Source: Sipunculus nudus (lineage: Eukaryota > Annelida > Sipuncula > Golfingiida > Sipunculidae). Taken from it: a DNA stretch of 64,000 nt. Under the pieces are notes generated by a model. The model did not search any database. It saw only the letters and a program-made list of their open reading frames with translations, and had not been told where the DNA came from. Every line of letters begins with the position of its first letter. Positions within the stretch are counted from its first letter, which is position 1. The position numbers and the translations under genes are program-made. This document shows, in pieces, positions 55,978-64,000 of this stretch. The stretch is taken from contig CM049320.1 of assembly GCA_026874595.1 (NCBI GenBank), positions 17,434,988-17,498,987 of the forward strand, given 5' to 3'.

Positions 55978-57143
55978 TTACTCAAAATATTCAAAGTACA
56001 ATGCATCTTCCTCAGAAATGTAAGTATATTTGTTGGTATTGTAAGGTTGGTAGTGTTTGAAACAATGCTGACTTGATGACGTATAGGTGAAGCCAACACA
56101 AAGCGAATCCATCAAACAGATCAGTGCACATTGAGAGCGAGAAGAAGCCATGTTTGAGATAGAATCATTGTGCTTTATCAACTTGCCCTGTGCAAGCATT
56201 TGCCAGGTGCCATCTTGACGTCCATTCGCTAAAATGGAACAACATATTAGAATACACAGTATGTGCAGTAAAAAAAAGGAAAACATTTTAAGTGAAAGGT
56301 TTAAACATGTACAAAATGATGCATTTCCAACATAGGGAAAGTTATGGATCTCACGACCAAACATAAACCAAATAACATCCTCTTGCCTAGAGAAGCATTT
56401 TTTATGTTACTCGACATATTAGAAGCCGGGCCACTTTCCTAATAGTCAGGCCCTTGACAGGATAATATTGTGATTTGGAAATTTATTGAAGCAGAGAAAC
56501 TTGGCCGTGATTCGCTTGGCAATTGTGCATTTTTTTGGGTTTTTAATGGGCCATTTTGCTATTTTTCATAATCATAAATTATAAACAAAGGTAAAATTCT
56601 GTAATATACAGAGGATGTATAATTTTAGAAAACTAAGGGTAATAAAAAGAGAGGTGTTGTTGTTTGACAGTCATTGTGTCTCCTAAGTCGAATTTAATGG
56701 CTCAAATTTTCGTCTTCCGTCATAACGTTTTACATGACGTTCATGACGTCCCCCAAAAAACAAGCTATATTTGAGCATTTTTTATTCATTATATATCAAA
56801 TATATCGACTATCATAATCTATAACCCTTCTTCTTAAATAAGTTTACATTCCTACTATTTATAGAAAAAGAAAATTATAGAAATAATGGGTACAAATGGT
56901 AAAAAATAAGCCATTGGAAAAAACACCTCTTAAATGCACGATTCCCATTTGCTTTACCTTTGCAGACTGGGGGAGGCTCAGACCAAGAGCCATCTGCTTG
57001 ACAAAAAGTGGTCTTCTTCCTACTGGCTCCTGTTGTAACAATGATGAACCTTGGATAGCATTCGTAAATCGCAGTGTCTCCGAAGTAAAACTGTCCACTT
57101 ATTTTGCCGTAAGGGATATCGCCAGGATCACCACAGTAGTTTA
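55978..57143 (-). CDS. CCP plus PAN protein, copy C, 3' exons
   Basis: The CCP exon runs from 57143 down to 56958 (186 nt; acceptor CACAG|TA, donor AAAG|gtaaag). It encodes YCGDPGDIP, YECYPRF and ADGSWSEPPPVC. The PAN exon runs from 56228 down to 55978 (251 nt; acceptor TTTTAG|CG, stop TGA). It encodes DGTWQML, QCALICLM, LCVGFTYT, HCFK and ends EEDALYFEYFE. Both are phase 1, as in copies A and B, and both are open, so this copy may be functional. The probable third exon of the same gene is at 59488-59693. A Tigger-type MITE lies in the intron upstream of the CCP exon. It is expected to be secreted, with an unknown ligand. Confidence 0.75.
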
Positions 57144-57283
57144 CTGTGTAGAAGAACCATATAATTCTGATATTTCTTAGACCTTAGCCATCAATACTTG
57201 ACATACTACCTCTAATAATCATCAGCGGCCAAAGCAAAAGATTTCAGGTTTATAGAAATGACTTCTACAGTAACATACAAATA

Positions 57284-57467
57284 CAGTGAAACCTCGTTGT
57301 GTCGAACTCGCTTAAGTCGAAAACCCCGCTTATGTCGAAGTTACAGACTCGATATTCCGGACAACTTTAGTTAAATTATTAACAAATAAAACCCGCTTGT
57401 GTCGAGCCTCGGATGTGTCGAAGTTTACTGAGGGTTCCTTCGACTTCGACATAACGAGGTTTCACTG
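57284..57467. mobile_element. 184-bp Tigger/pogo MITE
   Basis: Perfect-looking ends CAGTGAAACCTCGTT and ATAACGAGGTTTCACTG (inverted) are flanked by TA on each side. The interior has repeated TCGAA/TGTCGAA motifs. It is non-coding and lies in the presumed intron of copy C between exon 3 and the CCP exon. Confidence 0.85.
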
Positions 57468-59487
57468 TATATCATAATAGCTGAAGAAGCCGTTAGAAAA
57501 TAAATATAACCTGATCAAACGATGTCATTTGTTGCTTATTATAACATTGAATGAGAATGTGTGTGTCAAGTGTGTAAATGATACAATATTTAATTAAATA
57601 TAACTTTAAAATTGCATAAATACTAAATAACGGGAAAACAGGTCATTCGTTTTAAATCATCTGGCATGTACCTTGGCAATGCACCTGAAGCTTATATAGT
57701 CCATTTGAATGCCTTTGTCGAATAGAACAAATATCGGCGTTTATCATATAATCTGTCCGAAAAACATGCATCCACCTGGGATATGATCAAATATAATATA
57801 TATAATATAATATTATGCAATGAAATGCTCATATACTGTGGGATAAATGGATTATATCTGTAATCAAACTAACAAAGTTTGCCTTAAAATTGTGTGTTAT
57901 TGAGACATGTAACTAATGTAAATTTAGCTTCTTGGAAATTTTATATATCAGTCATACATGTCAATTTCGTTTAACATGAAGGATCGTATCAGTGCTGGAT
58001 GCGCTCTTTACGGATAGATATATTTACACGGATGTCGGTTATATGACGGACTACAGACATTGAGATCTGCCATATTATTAGTAGGACCAAAAGACCTCGC
58101 CCATATCAAGAATGACGTGTCGTTTTTTCTTGCGTTTACGTGCACAATCCCACCACAGATGTTGTGAGATCACCTCTTAAGCTTAGAAACATTAATATCA
58201 AGTAAACTACAGAATCATCAACTTGTGTTTAAAGTTACTCATGCTATTTCCTTAATATATTATTAAATATACTATTTATGCATTTTAAATATCAGGTCAT
58301 ATATATATATATATATAAATAAATGAATATATATATATTTAAAAAATTATATATATATTTACATGAACTTTCACAACTATATTGCTATTATACAAATCGT
58401 CAATCATCATTTACGCCCCTGAACATTACTGATGAACCTTCAAACCATTAACGTGTCAGAGGGCATGAACTCAACATAACCTGAATATCTGGATTGGACA
58501 TTTATAACCTGGAATTATGAGTAACTGAAAAATGACCTACTCGGAACATAGGGCATCATGGTACAAGCTCAGAGTACCCAGCCAACGTACCATCAACCTG
58601 TACCTCGCGTTACGGTTATTATTCATTGTAAAAATCTTATTTATTCAGTCGCTTTTTATAAAATTACCATTCGCACTGCAGAAGCTCTAAGCTTGGAAAG
58701 CTCGAGAACAATATAAATAGTATGACACTGAGGTGTCTGCATCTTATCTCTTGTCTTTTATCTTAAGGAATAACACAGGAACACTCATTCGATAAATACA
58801 CAGGTATTTAAGTAGAGTTATATTTTATTTACCTTCTGAAGTTCTAGGAATATATAAATAATTAAAAAGTCCCTTCTTACTTACGGCGAAAACAAAGCGC
58901 AACTGACAAATGAACTCCCGGCGGGGCATCCGAGGGATGCAGTGGCGGCATAATCTGTTCCTCGCTGTATGTACTTCTTGTTGTCTTCTCGTTCTTCAGT
59001 GCATGTTAACGATGCCTAGCAAATATTCAGTAAGCGACTTTATTATTTTTCTGGCATAATGTAGTGAAAATATTATGTTTAGCTCTATATTGTAAAAGCT
59101 GCCAATGTTTTATATGCAAGTTTCCAACTTTAATTTTTTGCTGCAAGTTCTTACCATTTTATTTTGATATTCTTTGATTTTAACAATAGACTATAAATAT
59201 GGTTAGCATTTTCAGTTAATTGTAAATATGAGTTTTTAATCGGTATACTTGTACATTTATAAAAATCATTTCTTCGTACCTCCGTAACATAGTTATAGTT
59301 TGCTACTTCGTTCAATTCAAGTCAGGATTTCAATTTGCAGTCGTACATTCCGGGGGGAAATTCCACATTTCAAATATCCCGGTAATTATTGTTTCCCTGC
59401 TTGTATGCTTTATAGGTTTCTGCCCCGACTCTCATTCTTAATAATGCTTTGCTTGTTTTCATAAGTTGACTTAAAGTTGCTTCCTAC
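57468..59487. other. Presumed copy C intron; exons 4-5 not found
   Basis: By analogy with copy B, two further small exons should lie here on the minus strand, but I could not identify them. (TA)n runs occur near 58300-58350. A plus-strand piece at about 58913-59028 starts ATG, encodes a hydrophobic stretch (LFLAVCTSCCLLVLQC) and ends at a GTAAGC donor, about 200 bp after a TATAAATA. It could be a signal-peptide exon of another gene, but nothing downstream supports it. Confidence 0.3.
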
Positions 59488-59693
59488 CTTTACGCCTTTT
59501 GGATTGACAGCCGAATTCACGGCCACACAATGCAATGGAATGCTAGCAGGTACGAAGTAAGATCCATCACAGTCCTTCAGTGTGTCACATGAACACACCC
59601 TTGGGACATAACCAACGGGACAAGTTACCACGCTCTCATCCCCGTCAATTGAGCCACTTAGTGGACCTTCCACTAACAATGTCGCTGCCGTTC
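59488..59693 (-). CDS. Exon 3 of the copy C secreted-protein gene (TCPxGYVP module)
   Basis: A 206-nt open exon with acceptor ATCAAG|GA and donor GTAAAG|gtagg. It encodes EGPLSGSIDGDES, VVTCPVGYVPRVCSC, DTLKDCDGSYF and PLHCVAV. The matching exon in copy B (39508-39712) is 205 nt with the same Cys spacing (TCP-GYVP--CSC-TLK-CDG). I do not recognise this as a named domain. It lies on the same strand as, and about 2.3 kb upstream of, the copy C CCP exon, so they probably belong to one gene. Exons 1 and 2 should be at higher coordinates but were not found; a LINE fragment lies there. Confidence 0.65.
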
Positions 59694-60181
59694 CTTGATA
59701 TCACAGAAATGAAAACCTCTCAGTGTAATACATTAAAGATCTTCCACTGAAAATGTAAAATGTTAATTCAAGATATGTAATAAAAATGGACCATCATGTA
59801 AAAGAAAATGAGAACGAATCATTGAACATAACGTATGTATAAATATCACTCCCGGAAGATGCAAACGGAAACAAAAAACAAAATAAGCAGATAAAAACTT
59901 TTCCTTCAAGAATGAGAAAAATTATTCACTTTTCAAAAATATGTAATGGTCTCAATGTCTAAGCATTTGGAAGGCTTCCATTACTACAAATCATACCACC
60001 AGTGATTTATAAGTATATTAATACGCGGGCAAGTATTTCTTAACAGTTAAAGCCAGAAACCTAATTAGGAACACTTATTGGCAATAGGAGCACCAACAGA
60101 GAACCCTTTCAGTGCTGCGAGACAGTAACATCATTTTAGCTAACCCGCGTGAAAGCCCAAATATATTTGTATGATAAGTAA

Positions 60182-60760
60182 TTGCAAGAAACCAAAAGAC
60201 GTAAGACCCAGTATTGTGTATGCATCCAGAGTTTGGATCCCGGCAAAATATCGCAGATAAATAAGCTTGAAGTCATTCAACGAAGGGCTGCTAGATTCGT
60301 CACAGGAAATTACCACAGAACTAGTAGTGTAACTGCCATACTGCAGTATCTTCAATGGCAATCTATAGAAAAGAGGCGAGAAACAGCTCAAATAATGATG
60401 ATGAACCTTATTGTAAATAATCTTGTAATCATTCCGGCGGCATTTCATAATAACAAGTGGTGCCATATATAATAACAAGAGTAAAGCATCTTTTTTTACG
60501 ACAGTCCGTTTAAGTTATCAACTGCAAAACGTATTGGTGAAGGCTGACACCTTGGAAAAATTTAAAGCCCAGCTGTCCAAAACACCACAAGTAATCTAAA
60601 GGAAGGTGATCTTGTTTTTAATTATTTCTAAAAAACAACCAAAACATTCAGCACTGTAACTATTAGTCATTAACCCATCAAGGTGAGAAAATACCTGGTG
60701 GTATGCATGGTATAAGAAGAAGAAGAAGAAGAAGAAAGGCATACTGCCGTTGTGTCGGCC
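60182..60760 (+). mobile_element. 3' fragment of a LINE with (GAA)n tail
   Basis: An open piece encodes SLDPGKISQINKLEVIQRRA, ARFVTGNYHRTSSV and LQWQSIEKRRETAQ, which is the conserved C-terminal end of a CR1/Jockey-like reverse transcriptase (compare LEAVQLQAARIVTG in the LINE at 32073). After a frame break, TLEKFKAQLSKTPQVI and a stop follow at about 60600. An (AGA)n tail lies at 60717-60738. It is strongly 5'-truncated. It lies upstream (in minus-strand sense) of copy C exon 3. Confidence 0.65.
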
Positions 60761-62100
60761 TAGTAGTCCCGTGGGACAAGTAGTCCTTTTTCGTCGCATC
60801 AAAGTGCCTTGTGTATATAAGATCAAGACTAATAAGTGCCCGGTCTGACTTTCTTTTTATGAATATTGAATTATGAATGGAAGGATGAGATATAAATTCA
60901 ATCCTTTTGAAGATAACAAGGATTCTGGTAAAATTATCTTGCTTTTAATGAAATATTTAAAGGAAAATTATAAATGGTATCTGCTTATTCGTGTATGGAT
61001 GAACCAGAACAAATTATGAAAACATACGTGATAAGTATATACTTTCCGAATTAACTAGATTTAATTATTTTGATCACTTTAGATATATATATATATATTA
61101 AATAAATGATTAAATACCAGGTATGACATGATGTGATAACATTCCTTGGTATTACGTTTAAAACAGTCTTGAAAATCCTGACTGGTATAAATTTTCATAT
61201 GAGACAAGCTACTTGTACGATGAAATGTTATTGACGGGCTTGTAAAAAGGCATCTAAATTATAATATTAAAGTAGCATTTGTTTTCATTTAACACATATG
61301 TGTATATGTGTGTCCTCACATGTCATTTTGTTGTCAGTAAATATACAATACAAGTGTACTTTGTGACACTCTCCACAAATGGAAGCAATCAGGTTTGAGA
61401 TAACGCAACATAAAAAAAAGTCGGTGACAATGTTTACCTCACGTGGTATCATATCAAATCATTGAATAATTAATGATGGAATGATAATACTATTACACAA
61501 CCATTTTACCTATTTCCAAGCAATTCATGGCATGGAAACCATGGAGTGATCCGAACCACATCATCGACTGTTTAAGAGCAGTTCAATAGTTTTCACTCGC
61601 CGACACAGGTAACACACAATAAACCAGTCCCGGACACAGCACGTACAATGTCGTTAATGATACATCTACATACGGGTTTAAGGCTATCATGCATGACTAG
61701 CTGTATTAAACCTCGGGTATAGCCATGTATTATACCCCCCCCCCCTGTTAAGCATGTCAAACAGAATGATTAATGATGCGCTACACACAGCTTCAACTCT
61801 TTGGGTAAATTCGATGGTTTAAAGGCATGTACAAAACTGACCAAATCAGTTAAGTGTCAGATTTTACTACTTTCAGTAAACAAACAAGCAAAATGTTAAA
61901 TAAGCTTTATTACAAATTTGTATGGTAAACAGCTTACATTGTATACTCTCTAGCCTATGTAAAATATTGGATAAAATGTATGAAAAAAGTCAACATTGCA
62001 TGGCTTCGAAATTACCAGTGAATGGGATCGATTTTCAGTATTGCTCAGAACACCTGTCGTCTCTGCAATAAAATGCCAAATAAATTTAGATTTCAATATA
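60761..62100. other. No gene seen
   Basis: AT-rich sequence with a C run near 61737-61746 and small (TA)n tracts. No exon is supported. Confidence 0.45.
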
Positions 62101-63289
62101 CAGTGGAACCCCACAATTACGACCACCCTGGGGACTGAGCAAAGTGGTCGTAATTTGGGGGTGGTCGTATTTGTGAAACTCTTATTTTGGTCGCATATAT
62201 CACGGCAATGTTTGATATGTATCAGTTTGTATATATTGCATATCTTTAATGTGAATTATAACAAAATATTTTACTAAGCGGAGAACCCTTATTAGGAATG
62301 TTTTATGTTGTGTAGCTAAAAAGAAAACAAAATTGTTTTATATATTTATTCATGATAAAAATATATATACATTGACACATACGTAGTGACTGATGATTAA
62401 CACATAATTACACTAAAGAAAATACGAAGATAACCAACTTGAACATATTGAACATAATACGTGGCTGTCATATATTTAGCCCTCCGCCTGAGTATATATT
62501 GCGTGCACTTGAGTTTTAACTGCTGAGCCAGTTGGCGCTGACTGCATCCTGGTGTTTCCGCCTTGATTATCACCACTTTTTCCTTCAAGAAGCGCTCTTT
62601 CCGAACCAGTAGAGAAATAAACTGACAGCTATTCTGATAAGGCAAAACAACGGATTTGCCCCCATGCAAGCTTTGTATTTATACATTTGACTGACTGCTC
62701 AATACTCAGTGTGAGTAAGGTATGAGCACATTTAAGATTAACTAGATCATTAATTTGACCAATGAGGATCGAACATTATGTGATGAGTAAAAATATTAAG
62801 CTCTCGCCCCCGCACTTTTGGTAGCTGTAATACAGGTGATCACTGGGGGGCAATTAGCATCGCTAGCCCAAGACCCCAGGGCAGTTAGCCAGGCGGCCGG
62901 CTTATTAAGTAATCAGCCGATAGTTACCCTCTTTGATCTACAACTTACGCCTCAACGTGTCTCAGCGGGGACACCTAGTCAGGAAGGGTTACACTATGGT
63001 TGGGAACCCTTGTTACCCTCTTTGATCTTTCGTTAAGGCGCCTGTGACAGGGCGCAGCCACTGACTCGTGACAAAAGTTGTTTCAGTACTTCTCGGCAGT
63101 GGTCGCATTAGCGGGGTCGCATTAGCGCTGGGGCCAGGATATCTGGTCGTAATTCTGAATTTAGGGGTGGTCGTAATTTTGAGTCATTTTTTAACATAAA
63201 TAAACTAAAAAAAATTCGGGACCAAGCAAAGTGGTCGTAATTGTGGGGTGGTCGCAATTGTGGGGTGGTCGCAAGGCGGGGTTCCACTG
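62101..63289. mobile_element. Tigger-like DNA transposon, internally deleted
   Basis: The element starts CAGTGGAACCCCACAATTAC and ends GGGGTTCCACTG (inverted match) with TA on both sides. Subterminal GGTCGTAATTTGGGGGTGGTC repeats occur near both ends. It contains a minus-strand remnant of a Tigger-type DNA-binding domain (62397-62669) but no DDE core, so it is a deletion derivative. Shorter relatives are at 36007-36341 and 44190-44359. Confidence 0.75.
62397..62669 (-). pseudogene. Tigger transposase N-terminal (CENP-B-like HTH) remnant
   Basis: About 90 codons. The part RFLKEKVVIIKAETPGCSQR followed by QLAQQLKLKCTQYILRRRAK matches the first helix-turn-helix of Tigger/CENP-B proteins (EKV-II---E-G-SQR-LA, then a second HTH helix ending near a basic run). 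The C-terminal residues are unrelated, as expected after an internal deletion. It binds transposon ends in intact relatives and cannot act alone here. Confidence 0.6.
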
Positions 63290-64000
63290 TATACCTTTAA
63301 CTTTTTTTTCAGAATGTTAATACGTCACATTCGACGCCAATATCTCCATTATTTCCCTCCAGATGATTAAGTGCATTGAGAATAAAGTAATGTCATCTAA
63401 AAAATGTTCTCTAATACGAAATTCCAGAAAAGTTGTAGGTATCAGCAACGTTACGACCCTTTATATAACGAGGTCCATGACCGCTGATGTTAAATCGAAC
63501 AATATTGAACTTTATATTTACCTTCGTAAAGCAATTTTAGGCGTATCAGAAAAATAAACTTTGGTATCCAATTGTGTTTTGTATATACAGGTATCTAACA
63601 TCTGCTTGCAAGTAGTTATTCTATACAATGAAATTAATATCTGCCAGATTAAAATAATATATATATAGAATGACAGCAACAGACACAGTTGGTCTTCACA
63701 GAATATTAGAAATGTACTGGTAGGTAGCTTTTCTCTTCTCATGCTTTGTGATATGGTGCTCTCTGATAGGGGATGTATCATTTAATATTGATGAAACATA
63801 CGTGGGTGATTGTCATAAAATAAAGGCATATTTTCAGCCATTTTTGCACTATCTGGTTCCATTCATTGTGTAACGGGGTCGTTTATAAATTGGAAGAAGT
63901 CGCACAAATACAAGGAGACGCCCGGGGGTGTTTCCATGCTGTAATTACTACACTAATAAAGACAAATATAGTTGCAGTGGCGTGTTGTTACGGTCAACGG
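63290..64000. other. No gene seen
   Basis: AT-rich sequence to the right edge with overlapping short ORFs on both strands. Nothing is recognisable. Confidence 0.4.

Noticed and set aside
58913-59028. Plus-strand signal-peptide exon with a donor
   Set aside because: It is hydrophobic and has a TATA-like box upstream, but no following plus-strand exon was found. Kept only as a remark.

Overview
The window looks like nuclear DNA from an invertebrate animal, most likely a bivalve or other marine mollusc. The sequence shows split genes with GT-AG introns, many (TA)n microsatellites, long non-coding stretches and several classes of transposon. The mix of CARD, caspase, sushi (CCP), PAN and THAP modules with an L1/Tx1-type LINE fits lophotrochozoans. 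The phylum is an inference. No operons, rRNA, CRISPR or prokaryotic features were seen.

Layout. At 67-228 (minus) a lone CARD-like first exon runs off the left edge. At 668-1100 there is a 433-bp near-perfect palindrome, at 1882-2218 a Harbinger-like MITE, and at 3571-7786 about 100 copies of a 41-bp minisatellite. An intronless class A GPCR lies at 8462-9457 (minus). A complete two-gene DNA transposon of ISL2EU type fills 10761-14531. It encodes a THAP/DDE transposase and, convergently, a SAP-SWIM-YqaJ nuclease between long terminal inverted repeats. A C/A-rich low-complexity tract with two covarying hairpins follows.

The middle holds two decaying immune-type genes. From 24505 to about 33920 (plus) is a CARD-caspase gene in which every domain is recognisable but broken: a stop in the CARD, a frameshift and lost catalytic residues in p20, a LINE inserted into a p10 exon with an 11-bp target-site duplication, and a stop in the final p10 exon. 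Three relatives of one secreted-protein family lie at 19179-19935 (plus, copy A), 38639-42661 (plus, copy B) and 59693-55978 (minus, copy C). They share a 186-189-nt CCP exon and an exactly 251-nt PAN/apple exon. Copy B shows the fullest architecture: signal peptide, cysteine-rich exons I do not recognise, CCP, PAN. It carries a stop, a frameshift and a lost splice donor. The visible exons of A and C are open.

The right third contains an almost intact L1/Tx1-like LINE (49674-55541; ORF2 has one in-frame TGA), several Tigger/pogo-type elements with CAGTG termini, and a second truncated LINE at 60182. Most remaining DNA is AT-rich intergenic or intronic sequence in which I see no genes. Working together: the ISL2EU proteins form one mobile unit, the LINE ORFs another, and the CARD-caspase and CCP-PAN genes look like members of expanded, fast-turnover innate-immunity-type families.
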